Shown one piece after another: positions 34,042 through 42,001 of a stretch of 48,130 nt of DNA; the first letter of the stretch is position 1, and each line of letters starts with the position of its first letter. The stretch is from a virus: positions 1 to 48,130 of the IMG/VR virus record IMGVR_UViG_3300047476_001133. The stretch is one strand, 5' to 3'. The position numbers were made by a program, and so were the translations under genes. The notes under the pieces are model-generated. The model was given only the letters and a program-made list of their open reading frames with translations, did not search any database and was not told the DNA's origin.

Positions 34042-34528
34042 ACAGCCCTCTTACCTCTTGCTGGAACCTGTGCACCAGCACCCTGATGTTAGTGACCGTG
34101 AGGCTTGTAATCTTCGCAATGTCTGACGGAGGAAGCCCCTCAAAGTAATAGAGGGCGAGGCATGTCCTGGCGTCTACATTTTCTGTAGAGAGCAGGAGTT
34201 GTTTAATTTGGTCTGCAAACACACAATTGTCTTGTTGCCCTTCCCGAGGTTGCTCCATCAAATCCTCGTCGTTCACAATGCAAGCCCCTTTGAGTTGCTC
34301 CGCCCTTAGATGTGAGCGCAGGCAATTGGCAAGGATGGCGGGAAACCAAAGATCAAAACTGCCCTTGGCTGCACTGAAAGACTTGAAGTGTTTCAAGCTC
34401 CGGTAGTAGGCCTCCTGTACAACATCTTCCGCATTATGCCACCCTCCCGCTTTCCTCTCCATAGATTTGCACAGAGATTCAAAATTGTTTTTGTAGTGCT
34501 TGACGACAGTATCATTCCTTACATCCAT
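34025..34528 (-). CDS. ECF-like sigma factor
   Basis: This 167-residue protein has the two-domain layout of small sigma factors. Region 2 lies at residues about 10-80 (AEDVVQEAYYRSLKHFKSFS and then FDLWFPAILANCLRSHLR), and region 4 at about 115-160 (TCLALYYFEGLPPSDIAKIT followed by LTVTNIRVLVHRFQQEV, a helix-turn-helix). It would redirect host RNA polymerase to phage promoters, as the sigma factor of phiEco32 does for late genes. No phage RNA polymerase was seen in the window. ATG 34528 has GGAGG five bases upstream. It lies inside the array of small KGxR proteins. Confidence 0.85.
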   Translation of the reverse strand: MDVRNDTVVKHYKNNFESLCKSMERKAGGWHNAEDVVQEAYYRSLKHFKSFSAAKGSFDLWFPAILANCLRSHLRAEQLKGACIVNDEDLMEQPREGQQDNCVFADQIKQLLLSTENVDARTCLALYYFEGLPPSDIAKITSLTVTNIRVLVHRFQQEVRGLYANKK

Positions 34529-34811
34529 ACAAACCTCCACTGGAGATGTCTTTAATAATGGCCCAGAGAATTTTTGGGTACTTTTCGAACGGGATTGTGT
34601 TGGCTATGACCCATGCAACAAACCACAACTCTGGGCAAAGAATGTCTTTGAAATGTCTTTTGAAAAAGAAGCACTCGTGGTACCGGACAATGTAGTTTTC
34701 TCTTCCGTCTATCAAGTCATAGCACTCACAATAGTCATCTCTTTTACCTTTGACCTGCATGACCTTCGAGACTGATTCTTGGTTAACCCCGATAATACGC
34801 AGTGTACGCAT
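34512..34811 (-). CDS. KGxR-motif family protein with C-terminal extension
   Basis: A 99-residue protein from ATG 34811. SVSKVMQVKGKRDDYCECYD at residues 12-31 carries the family signature (V-M-x-V-K-G-K-R). The C-terminal half is aromatic (CPELWFVAWVIANTIPFEKY), unlike its neighbours. A longer frame reaching into the upstream gene is rejected as shadow. It overlaps the sigma-factor start by 17 bases. Confidence 0.6.
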   Translation of the reverse strand: MRTLRIIGVNQESVSKVMQVKGKRDDYCECYDLIDGRENYIVRYHECFFFKRHFKDILCPELWFVAWVIANTIPFEKYPKILWAIIKDISSGGLYGCKE

Positions 34812-35028
34812 TGGGCGACCCCACCAACCTCTTCTCAACATATTCGCAAAGGTGGGGGAGGAAGACACCCACCATATCTGCACCTCCTTTTAAGCCTAAA
34901 CCATGTTTGGCCGCAAAGTCCCTGTCTTCGTCAGTGTAATTGGCCACTTTGGCTACATTTTCATTGTATCTAATGTACGTATTTCTCCTACCTTTCGCCA
35001 TCATTGAAAGAGCTAAAAGGTATTTCAT
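34783..35028 (-). CDS. small KGxR-motif family protein
   Basis: An 81-residue protein from ATG 35028 (ATGA overlap). LALSMMAKGRRNTYIRYNEN at residues 5-24 is one of the clearest copies of the signature. It is followed by an acidic helix (YTDEDRDFAAKHGLGLKGGA) and a C-terminal helix. No known domain. It is co-translated with both neighbours. Confidence 0.65.
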   Translation of the reverse strand: MKYLLALSMMAKGRRNTYIRYNENVAKVANYTDEDRDFAAKHGLGLKGGADMVGVFLPHLCEYVEKRLVGSPNAYTAYYRG

Positions 35029-35219
35029 TGGAACACCTCTTTATGTATAGACAACACCAAGTAGGGGACTTGGTCTAACCTGGCAATTGCATTGGAGAGA
35101 AGGGTGCTTTCTTCTTTTGACCAAGTGGGGTGTAGATTGTCGTGACCTGTAAGAGATTCTCTTCTTCTACCTTTGGTAGACATGATAATTTGGGCACAAT
35201 ACCTTAAAGAGCGGGACAT
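35025..35219 (-). CDS. small KGxR-motif family protein
   Basis: A 64-residue protein from ATG 35219. RYCAQIIMSTKGRRRESLTG at residues 6-25 holds the signature, then HDNLHPTWSKEEST provides the later Trp/His motif shared with several members. The remainder is a short helix. Its end overlaps the next start by four bases. Confidence 0.65.
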   Translation of the reverse strand: MSRSLRYCAQIIMSTKGRRRESLTGHDNLHPTWSKEESTLLSNAIARLDQVPYLVLSIHKEVFQ

Positions 35220-35434
35220 GACAACTCCATCCCCCGCTGCCTGGCGACCTCTTTAAACAGCAATTTGAGCTGCTCTCTTACCCTGTAATCCGTTCTTATG
35301 CAACGGATAAGCAGCCTCCTCTCTGAATCCTCTAAACAAGGGCTCCAGGAATCGCCCCTCCCCTTATCTGGGGTTCTAATCCCTACGGACCTGGTACCTT
35401 TGGAAAACATCCCAATAGCTACTGCCACTCTCAT
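35204..35434 (-). CDS. small KGxR-motif family protein
   Basis: A 76-residue protein from ATG 35434. VAVAIGMFSKGTRSVGIRTP at residues 3-22 holds the signature, close to that of the member at 33817 (IGMFTKG). A Trp motif (GDSWSPCLEDSE) and a basic helix (RVREQLKLLFKEVARQRG) follow. It lies eight bases after the helicase-primase stop in the direction of transcription. Confidence 0.65.
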   Translation of the reverse strand: MRVAVAIGMFSKGTRSVGIRTPDKGRGDSWSPCLEDSERRLLIRCIRTDYRVREQLKLLFKEVARQRGMELSCPAL

Positions 35435-35442
35435 AGACCCTC

Positions 35443-37119
35443 CTATTCATACACCGTATTAAACAAACCTGTTGTGTTATCCCAATAAAGCGGGTACCTA
35501 CCTGCGTTACCAAACTCTCTGTCTTCTAGCAGGACGAGGTGCCTGAGGTTCCTTTGTTCTATGGGCAAGTCAGGGTCTCTGTTACCCTCAAGACCAAACA
35601 TGAGGTTACAAGACCGAGCCATAGCTCGGCTGCCAGCAAACTGGTTGCTCTCCACTTTGCCGCCCCTCTCATGCGGAGGTCCTGCGTCAGGGTTCCTGAG
35701 GTGGCAGAAGATGAACATCACTACATCGAGGTCAAGGGCCAAGGCCGATAAGTCCTGGGCTATCTCCTGCAGCTTAGTATTCTGGTCGGCTGAGTTCATA
35801 CCATTGACGAGGTTGGTGATTGGGTCTATGAAAATGGACTTACAACCAGCATTCGCCGCGGCATAAATGTCCTGCTTAAGTGTTTCGAAACCAAGGTGTT
35901 GGTAGAGATTGAGCATGGCTAGGTTGTGCTTAAGCAACTTACCTGCCTCCTCATAAGCCTCGGTGTCGAACGGCTTGTCAGGGTCATGGAAGAACTTGCC
36001 AGTGAGCTTGCCCGCAACCCTTTTGTAGGTCATCACATTGGCTTGTTCTGGTTTGGCCATCAACACTTTCCACCCATGTTCTTTGATGAAATGTGCACCC
36101 AAACAGTCTACAATCTCGCTCTTGCCCATCTTAGGGGCAGCCCCTATGTAGATAGTCTCACCAAGTCTAATGCCCTTGGTGGCCTCATCTACGTGCGGCC
36201 AGGGCCAAGAGAAGCCACGCACTGCTGGTTTCTTCGCGGCTTCGTGAACAGACTCGCCCCATACAATCCTTGTATTCTTAGCTTCCTCCCCCCTGAACAT
36301 GGCAGCGGAGAAGGCTGCCTTACCCTTGCCGTTGAGAAGACAGTCGTTGGCATCTTTGTCAGGCAAGGTAATCACCTTCACCCCAGGGAAGACTTTACAA
36401 ACTTCTTCCGTTGCCTCTCTGCCAGCTTTGTCATCATCAAAACACAAGCTTATATCTTGCAGCTTGAAGTGCTTGCGAATGGTGGGCATGAGTCTGCTGA
36501 GATCTCTCTTGGCAGAAGCTGCCCCGTTCGGTATAGAGCACACAGCGGGCAGCATCTCTTTGTATTGTTCTTTGGTATAGTTGAGCAGTATCTTCACCAA
36601 AGCAGGGGCATCAAACTCTCCCTCCACTATGATAAGCCTCTTAGCCCCAGAGGCTTTTGCCTGCTCCCAACCAAATAAATCAACCTCGTTGTCCACGCCG
36701 ACAGACCAAACCTTGCCGCTGGGGAGGTGCTTCACTTTGTACTTGACAACCTCCCCCTCTTTTGTGTAAGGGAAGTATGCAAAGGCAGGGGTTGTGCCAT
36801 CCTCCTCACTCACCCCCACTTTTATACCGAACACACCAAGCATCTTGGAGGACAACTTCCTTGATGGCAGGTCGAGCGAGGGAAGCGAGGAGATAAACTC
36901 CATCTCACCCAAAACCTCCTCTTTGGATTTCTTGGGTTTGACACTGAGCTTTGGCAAGTCTTTCAACGTCTTGCCCTCACCCAAAGGGTCAGCCACATAA
37001 GTTTTGCAAACGAAACAAAACCCACTCAGGCTGCCGTCTTCGTTCTCGAAGACTTGCAACCCATCGCTGCTGTTGCACTTCTCTGTTTGATGTGGAAGTT
37101 TACAAACGCAACTACTCAA
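35443..37119 (-). CDS. replicative helicase-primase (T7 gp4-like)
   Basis: This 558-residue protein combines primase and helicase. An N-terminal zinc-binding region has four cysteines (CVCKLPH ... CNSS; FCFVCKTY). The Toprim primase has RLIIVEGEFDAPAL near 170 and CFDDDKAGREA near 233. The RecA-like helicase has Walker A GAAPKMGKSEIVD near 326, Walker B SIFIDPITNLV near 430, and motif H4 with KVESNQFAGSRAMARS near 490. The start is TTG 37119, overlapping the amidoligase stop (TTGA). It would unwind the fork and prime synthesis for the polymerase at 31473. Confidence 0.92.
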   Translation of the reverse strand: MSSCVCKLPHQTEKCNSSDGLQVFENEDGSLSGFCFVCKTYVADPLGEGKTLKDLPKLSVKPKKSKEEVLGEMEFISSLPSLDLPSRKLSSKMLGVFGIKVGVSEEDGTTPAFAYFPYTKEGEVVKYKVKHLPSGKVWSVGVDNEVDLFGWEQAKASGAKRLIIVEGEFDAPALVKILLNYTKEQYKEMLPAVCSIPNGAASAKRDLSRLMPTIRKHFKLQDISLCFDDDKAGREATEEVCKVFPGVKVITLPDKDANDCLLNGKGKAAFSAAMFRGEEAKNTRIVWGESVHEAAKKPAVRGFSWPWPHVDEATKGIRLGETIYIGAAPKMGKSEIVDCLGAHFIKEHGWKVLMAKPEQANVMTYKRVAGKLTGKFFHDPDKPFDTEAYEEAGKLLKHNLAMLNLYQHLGFETLKQDIYAAANAGCKSIFIDPITNLVNGMNSADQNTKLQEIAQDLSALALDLDVVMFIFCHLRNPDAGPPHERGGKVESNQFAGSRAMARSCNLMFGLEGNRDPDLPIEQRNLRHLVLLEDREFGNAGRYPLYWDNTTGLFNTVYE

Positions 37120-38156
37120 AACCTGTCCCTCACAGTGGCTCTGGCTATATCACGCACCGCTCCCATTACACCCATATTTGCCTCCATCATGGCCGGGGTC
37201 AATGTCCGCCAAGTAGGGTCGGGGACGACGTTCGGTCCCGAGGCCTCAACTTCCAAATCTTTCTCCCCGTCAAACTCCAACGGGTCTGGGCAGACAGTGA
37301 ACTCACCTTTCTTGAAGGGGTTGGTAGAGCCAAGGCTGGCCAGGGCTGCCCAATCCTCGACGGCGTAGGCAACATCCTGAGCGCAACGCATGCCTTTGAA
37401 CAACAATGATGCCCCGTCTTCCTTGGGGAATATTTCTTCGTAACCATCAGCCCCAAAAATTTTCTTCACAAAAACTTCAGAAGACAGGTGGGAGAAATCT
37501 TCCACTACGCTGATGGGGGTGGGGTAAGAGAGGCTGGCCGACCTCAGGTTCAGCAGCAAAGCCACCCAACGAGCGACTGCCTTAAGGTCTCTCGTCCCCC
37601 TCATTGAGCGAAACTCAAGACTCCCATGCTCAACAACAGCCTTCACGTTAACGGAAGCATACCTCAAATCATCGTCGTAAAAGATTTCATGGAAGCGCCT
37701 TGTCCTGGCAGCTTTGCCAAGCCTGTGCAGCAGGTACTCTGCGTCGGAAGCTCGAAGGCAGAACAGGTTTCCTTCCCTTGTGGGACCACACCACCGAACA
37801 AGCAAATGCTCAAACACAAGGTAGAGGGTGATAAAGGTGTACAGCTGACACATGTTCATGCTTTGTACGTTGACGTGTACATGTACACCAGCCCTTATCG
37901 ACTCGTCCACCGTAGACCCAACGGATTCGTACTTGCTGTCGAGGTACTTCAGAGCTTTCATGGCATCCTCCCTTGACATAGGTCTGGCAAGGACATACTC
38001 AATGGCTTCGTCAGCCTTCAAACTCCCATCCCTTGTCATAACCCATATCTTGGCATCAGTCTTGGGCAAATTCCTGCCCTCCACCTCCACCTCGATACCG
38101 ACCTCTCCGTCCGTAAGCTTATCCGCAGGGAGTTTTAAAACATCACTTACTCTCAT
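37116..38156 (-). CDS. amidoligase (glutamine-synthetase-fold COOH-NH2 ligase)
   Basis: This 346-residue enzyme has the layout of the amidoligase family: GEVGIEVEVEGRNLP (paired acidic metal ligands), a DGSL turn, RAGVHVHVNVQSMNM (the conserved His pair), and YASVNVKAVVEHGSLEFRSM ending in RGT (nucleotide-binding arginine). The fold is that of glutamine synthetase, and the enzymes join a carboxylate to an amine with ATP. ATG 38156 has AGGAGAG upstream. It is the last gene of the peptide-ligase cluster and overlaps the helicase-primase start. The substrate is unknown. Confidence 0.82.
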   Translation of the reverse strand: MRVSDVLKLPADKLTDGEVGIEVEVEGRNLPKTDAKIWVMTRDGSLKADEAIEYVLARPMSREDAMKALKYLDSKYESVGSTVDESIRAGVHVHVNVQSMNMCQLYTFITLYLVFEHLLVRWCGPTREGNLFCLRASDAEYLLHRLGKAARTRRFHEIFYDDDLRYASVNVKAVVEHGSLEFRSMRGTRDLKAVARWVALLLNLRSASLSYPTPISVVEDFSHLSSEVFVKKIFGADGYEEIFPKEDGASLLFKGMRCAQDVAYAVEDWAALASLGSTNPFKKGEFTVCPDPLEFDGEKDLEVEASGPNVVPDPTWRTLTPAMMEANMGVMGAVRDIARATVRDRF

Positions 38157-38706
38157 TAAGACTCTCCTTCAAACTTTCCTCAAGGTACTTAAACTTACCG
38201 TCGAGGGTGGGGGTGTTGTCAACCAAACGTCCTACAACAACACCTTTGTGGGAGACCTTCCCCTTACTTGAAAGGCACCAATTGCGATGCCATGCACAAG
38301 AGTCACGACCTTTCTTACGAACCTCCGAGAGGCAGTATTGAAAGGAGGGGAACATACCACGTATGGTGTTGGCTATATACACCCAAGAACTGTTGCCAAA
38401 CCTTATAGGTCCAGCAACAGTGGTGACATTGGAGGGCCTGGTACCTTGTTTCCAATCTCTCCTCTTAGGCATCCGCATAAAATACGAGGCACAGTTTTTG
38501 AAGTTCACATACCCCAGGCTGAGGGGACTAACCTCCAAAGCTGCCAAAGGTACCCTGATAGCCTTGTTTGAGACCAGGTCTGTAGCAGTGGCAATACCTG
38601 ACGAGCTGACTCCAGCAACAAACACTGGAGTATTGTTGTAGAGAACTACAGAATCTTTGAGCCTGGTGTCTGCGTACTCAAACTCCTTCCCGTAGAAGTC
38701 ACCCAT
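38143..38706 (-). CDS. unrecognised protein of the peptide-ligase cluster
   Basis: A 187-residue protein from ATG 38706, just after the stop of the preceding ligase; a longer frame is less likely. It has a beta-rich middle (SVVLYNNTPVFVAGVSSSGI; LGYVNFKNCASYFMRMPKRR) and a basic C-terminal half with CAWHRNWCLSSKGKVSH. No catalytic motif is evident. Placed between two different COOH-NH2 ligases, it could be the modified substrate, a carrier or a partner; this is inferred from context. Confidence 0.6.
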   Translation of the reverse strand: MGDFYGKEFEYADTRLKDSVVLYNNTPVFVAGVSSSGIATATDLVSNKAIRVPLAALEVSPLSLGYVNFKNCASYFMRMPKRRDWKQGTRPSNVTTVAGPIRFGNSSWVYIANTIRGMFPSFQYCLSEVRKKGRDSCAWHRNWCLSSKGKVSHKGVVVGRLVDNTPTLDGKFKYLEESLKESLNESK

Positions 38707-38707
38707 G

Positions 38708-39565
38708 TCATGCACCCACAGCCCTGACGGGTGGGAGAGGAAGTTCAAGACCAATCTTGGTGACGACTTTCACTTCCCGGATGTCTTCGATTGTCGGCCT
38801 GGGTTTGGCAAAATCCTCGTCGATAACAATCCTGGCGTACTCCTTGTACAAATCGTACTTGTCATCTCCTTTGAACAACGCCTCGAAGGCGTCCTTGGCC
38901 CTGTCAAAAACCCAAGCCATCATCTCAGGATTGTTCACCCACACATTGGAAGGAGTGCGGTACTCGACGCCGTAGGGTTTGACCCTGTAGGCACCGGCCT
39001 TGCCGTACATAGTACGTCGTGTGGGGTCGGGGTCGCAAAGAAGAAGCGGCAGGCCCAGGTAGAAGTCGAGTTGTCGTGCCATCATGCGACAGGCTTCGAT
39101 GTGACCGGGGTCATCAGGTGCCATGCCCTTGGTCCAGCCAAGGTGGATGTGGCCTGCAGCTGTGCGGAAGTCGCGGGCACCGTCAGGCCGGGGGTTGGCC
39201 TCGCCAGTGTAGGCGTTGAAGTCGGGGTCGCACCCAAGCTCCTTGGCCTCTGGAGGTACCTCTGCCCAAGTCTCGGCATCGAAGGTGGCGACAGGCTGGA
39301 ACTTGAGTTCCACATCCTTGGGGAGCATAGAGGAGAGGGTGGAGATCACACTCGTGACGTGGTCAACAAACTGCTCACGAGTTGAGGCGGGGTCAATGTT
39401 GAATTCGGCAGCCATGCCGTCAACTTGTACAGCCCCTTTGTCTACCTTGTGTGGGGCAGACTTTGTGCCGGGAATAATCCCGTGCGCAGAAACAAACTTC
39501 TTTTTCTTCTTGTGAAAAAGAAAACCTTCCGGATCACAACCAATGGTAAGTGGCAGTATTTCCAT
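38708..39565 (-). CDS. phiEco32-like COOH-NH2 ligase, type 2
   Basis: This 285-residue enzyme is a glutamine-synthetase-fold ligase of the phage type. LTIGCDPEGFLFHKKKKKF at the N-terminus has the acidic metal site; AVQVDGMAAEFNIDPAS supplies a second; GHIHLGWTKG has the conserved His pair; and GKAGAYRVKPYGVEYRTPS carries the ATP-binding Arg/Tyr stretch. ATG 39565 has GGAGG eight bases upstream and follows the amidotransferase stop by a single base. The family (PF14395-type, as I recall) was named from phiEco32. The middle of the gene is notably GC-rich. Confidence 0.85.
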   Translation of the reverse strand: MEILPLTIGCDPEGFLFHKKKKKFVSAHGIIPGTKSAPHKVDKGAVQVDGMAAEFNIDPASTREQFVDHVTSVISTLSSMLPKDVELKFQPVATFDAETWAEVPPEAKELGCDPDFNAYTGEANPRPDGARDFRTAAGHIHLGWTKGMAPDDPGHIEACRMMARQLDFYLGLPLLLCDPDPTRRTMYGKAGAYRVKPYGVEYRTPSNVWVNNPEMMAWVFDRAKDAFEALFKGDDKYDLYKEYARIVIDEDFAKPRPTIEDIREVKVVTKIGLELPLPPVRAVGA

Positions 39566-39566
39566 G

Positions 39567-41033
39567 CTAACAACCTCCGTGCTTTGCTGAACTGTTTGAG
39601 TGTGTGATGTATTGCTTGGCAATGTCTGTGTTCGTACAATCTGGGCAGATGTATTCCTTATCGTCATACACCCATACTATGGAGGCAGCGTCTTCGGGAT
39701 GAGCTGTCATCCCACAGACACCACAACCTTGGCTGGTTGCGACAATAAAGTCTTCCTTGCACATCTTATGTCCACGACTTCCTACTGGGTATAGGACTTC
39801 GTCATCTTCGTCCCCATCTTCGTCTGAAAGGTCGCGGACGTTGAGTGTGTTAAGGCCCTTATCCACAACTATAGAGCGAAGGTCTACCAACAAGTACCGA
39901 GGTTTTTCTGAGACCTTTTTGATCTTACCACGGAACCTGAGTCCCACATGGGCTAACAACTTCCAGTCAACAGAGTGTTTCTTGGGGAAGAGGTAGACTG
40001 GGATAGAGGTGTTGCCAACAATTTGAGCTTCAATGCGGCCATTCTCTGCCCCAACAGAGTCGAATATCACCTTCACGATAGTGAATGTAATATACTCTCC
40101 AGCACCATACTTGCCCAACTTTTTACCGGCTGGTTGCTGCTGGGGTTGCTGCTGCTGGGGCTGTTGCTGTGGGGACGGCAAGACCTTTTGCTGTTGGTTG
40201 GCCGGTGGGTTGTAAACCTCTTGGAACTTCTTCCTGCGGAACCCATTGTAGCCATCATACTCTTCGAACTGATCTCCCCAAGTACTTCTATACCCACCTT
40301 TAAACACTGGAGGCACATACTCCTTGATGATGGAAACCCTTGGTTTCTGGAGAGGCTGGCCTGCAGCCCCGTTGAGGTCGAACACATAATGCATAAGTTC
40401 TGTGAACTGTCGGATTTCCCCGACCTTCATCCCCGCCTTCTGCAGTGCAATGGAAAGCATCCAAGCTTCCGACGCCCAGAAAAGACACTGACCATTCTCC
40501 GAAAGTACAAAGCACAGCGGTCTATCTTTGTTGCGGGCAAAGTTCATTGTCTTGGCTTGCTTGTCCCACCAAGTGAGGGCAAAAGCCCCGTTGATGTTTT
40601 CCAAAGTAGACTTGACATCTTCGGCACTGTTCAAGTGGGAGTACAAACTCTGACTATCCACTTGGTACAAGTGCTTGCTGTCGAAGAAATGCTGGTTGTG
40701 GATGGTGCCGTTATGTGCCCCAATAACCTTGTCAAACTCAAAGGGGTGGGCGTTATCAGCTGTTATGGCACCTCGTGTGGCCCACCTGTTGTGCCCCATC
40801 ACCACTTTGTTAATGCCGGTGAGGGCTGTCTTCCACTCTGGAGCTTCGTAAAGCATCCAAGGGGTACCCAAAGACTTCACTACCTTGGGTTTGAGATACT
40901 CTGTCTCGTTTCTCGGGACTACACACACTCCTGTGGAGTGCGGCCCCCTGCTTGTATCGAGTTCCAAAAGGAATTTAAAAACCCTTTCCTCTTGGACACC
41001 CAACGACCCCATCGCTCCGACTAATCCGCAGAT
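39567..41033 (-). CDS. class II glutamine amidotransferase, apparent AUC start
   Basis: This about 488-residue enzyme would release ammonia from glutamine. The Ntn-type catalytic domain shows GHNRWATRGAITADNAHPF and AHNGTIHNQHF. The first in-frame ATG (41012) would leave out the catalytic N-terminal cysteine. Upstream, AAGGAGG is followed by ATC TGC GGA TTA GTC GGA, encoding (M)CGLVG, the expected start. So ATC at 41033-41031 is the likely initiator; no ATG, GTG or TTG occurs in frame beyond it. The C-terminal half has a Gln/Pro linker, a beta domain and a zinc ribbon (CGVCG ... CPDC). It probably feeds ammonia to one of the cluster ligases. Confidence 0.85.
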   Translation of the reverse strand: MCGLVGAMGSLGVQEERVFKFLLELDTSRGPHSTGVCVVPRNETEYLKPKVVKSLGTPWMLYEAPEWKTALTGINKVVMGHNRWATRGAITADNAHPFEFDKVIGAHNGTIHNQHFFDSKHLYQVDSQSLYSHLNSAEDVKSTLENINGAFALTWWDKQAKTMNFARNKDRPLCFVLSENGQCLFWASEAWMLSIALQKAGMKVGEIRQFTELMHYVFDLNGAAGQPLQKPRVSIIKEYVPPVFKGGYRSTWGDQFEEYDGYNGFRRKKFQEVYNPPANQQQKVLPSPQQQPQQQQPQQQPAGKKLGKYGAGEYITFTIVKVIFDSVGAENGRIEAQIVGNTSIPVYLFPKKHSVDWKLLAHVGLRFRGKIKKVSEKPRYLLVDLRSIVVDKGLNTLNVRDLSDEDGDEDDEVLYPVGSRGHKMCKEDFIVATSQGCGVCGMTAHPEDAASIVWVYDDKEYICPDCTNTDIAKQYITHSNSSAKHGGC

Positions 41034-41077
41034 GGTACACCTCCTTACCTATTAAGTTGCTTCAATTAATGTGTGGG

Positions 41078-41422
41078 TTACACCCCGTTAGGGTTGAGCC
41101 TTTTGTACCAGAGCCGTACTCTGGTTTCTGGATGACGCGACTTCTCTGCCCATCGACTTCTTGCAAAACCGGAGGCTCTCAACACCTGCACGGCAAGCTC
41201 TTGCTGGCTGTTGGTGGAGGCCATAACAATGGCGTTACCCTCTCGCCTTGCTCTTTCCACCAATTCATTGATTGCTCTGGTGAGACCAGCCTCGGTGGTG
41301 GTGTCGTGCCCTTGGGCATCCAAGGTCCCGGCCCTTGCGTTGGCGTCAGCGGTTCGAGAGGAGCCGAGACCTACAATCATCTTCATTGTACAGCACCCAG
41401 GTACCTCATGCAATGTTGGCAT
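41078..41422 (-). CDS. short GNAT-like protein (first copy)
   Basis: This 114-residue protein starts at ATG 41422 after AGGAGGTGAGCA. Its C-terminal 50 residues match the end of an acetyltransferase fold: AIVMASTNSQQELAVQVLRA then SGFARSRW and VRLWYKRL (strand, helix, final strand with a GF turn). The N-terminal half (TLDAQGHDTTTEAGLTRAIN) is shorter than the acyl-CoA-binding half of typical GNATs. It may be a degenerate GNAT or half a two-subunit enzyme with the gene at 41588. Confidence 0.55.
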   Translation of the reverse strand: MPTLHEVPGCCTMKMIVGLGSSRTADANARAGTLDAQGHDTTTEAGLTRAINELVERARREGNAIVMASTNSQQELAVQVLRASGFARSRWAEKSRHPETRVRLWYKRLNPNGV

Positions 41423-41591
41423 TGCTCACCTCCTTCTTGTTGAAAGTTTTATCTGCCCCACACACTGTGCACCGGGCCGTTACTTGCTCTGCGGTTTTTG
41501 CTTTCTTGGTCTCGTTAAAGACCCGCACACCGGCCCCGTACTTTTCATCTTGGTACCGGTGCGCTTTACTACACCCACAATTAGCAATCAT
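41406..41591 (-). CDS. small zinc-ribbon protein
   Basis: A 61-residue protein from ATG 41591 (ATGA overlap). Cysteine pairs CGC near residue 5-7 and CTVC near residue 41-44 (CTVCGADKT), with a Lys-rich middle, indicate a zinc ribbon. It lies exactly between the two GNAT-like proteins and overlaps the next gene. It may bridge components of the cluster; function unknown. Confidence 0.6.
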   Translation of the reverse strand: MIANCGCSKAHRYQDEKYGAGVRVFNETKKAKTAEQVTARCTVCGADKTFNKKEVSNANIA

Positions 41592-42001
41592 ACAACCTCC
41601 TTCACTTTTGCTGATTTACGTTTTGGGCAAAGCTCTTTCACAAAAACTTTCACCCCCGTCTTGACAAAATGACTTGATTTTCTGTACATCCAATGCGGGG
41701 TGGAGCTAACAAAACCAAGTTCTTCGAAGATTTCTGCGCACTTTGTTTGCTCTGTGTTAAGGGTAACCATCGCTGCAGAGCACCCATCTCTTTTTGCTAA
41801 AGAGATTAGGCTCTTCACCCTCTTGACTATCTCGTTTTTCACCACTTCTTCCGAGAGTACGGTTTCCAGGTGGAGTATCTTGCCGTCTTTTGGAAGACGG
41901 CCCATACCTGCGATGGCGCAGCAGTTCAACACCCCGAGTAGCTCGTATGGGAGGCTTTCACTGAAAGAGTCAAGTAGCTCTTTTTTCTCACGCGGACTCA
42001 T
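41588..42001 (-). CDS. short GNAT-like protein (second copy)
   Basis: A 137-residue protein from ATG 42001, overlapping the ATP-grasp stop (ATGA). VLNCCAIAGMGRLP and HLETVLSEEVVKNEIVKRVK are followed by GCSAAMVTLNTEQTKCAEIF and ELGFVSSTPHWMYRKS. The strand-helix-strand with E-L-G-F is the usual C-terminal GNAT signature. The acyl-CoA-binding loop (R/Q-x-x-G-x-G/A) is not obvious. Together with the other short GNAT it forms a tandem pair in the cluster. Confidence 0.58.
   Translation of the reverse strand: MSPREKKELLDSFSESLPYELLGVLNCCAIAGMGRLPKDGKILHLETVLSEEVVKNEIVKRVKSLISLAKRDGCSAAMVTLNTEQTKCAEIFEELGFVSSTPHWMYRKSSHFVKTGVKVFVKELCPKRKSAKVKEVV

Noticed and set aside
39975-41024. 349-codon open frame on the plus strand opposite the class II amidotransferase
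   Set aside because: It is the mirror of a clearly functional gene with catalytic motifs and tight start-stop coupling; the antisense product is Leu/Cys-rich with no domain or ribosome site.
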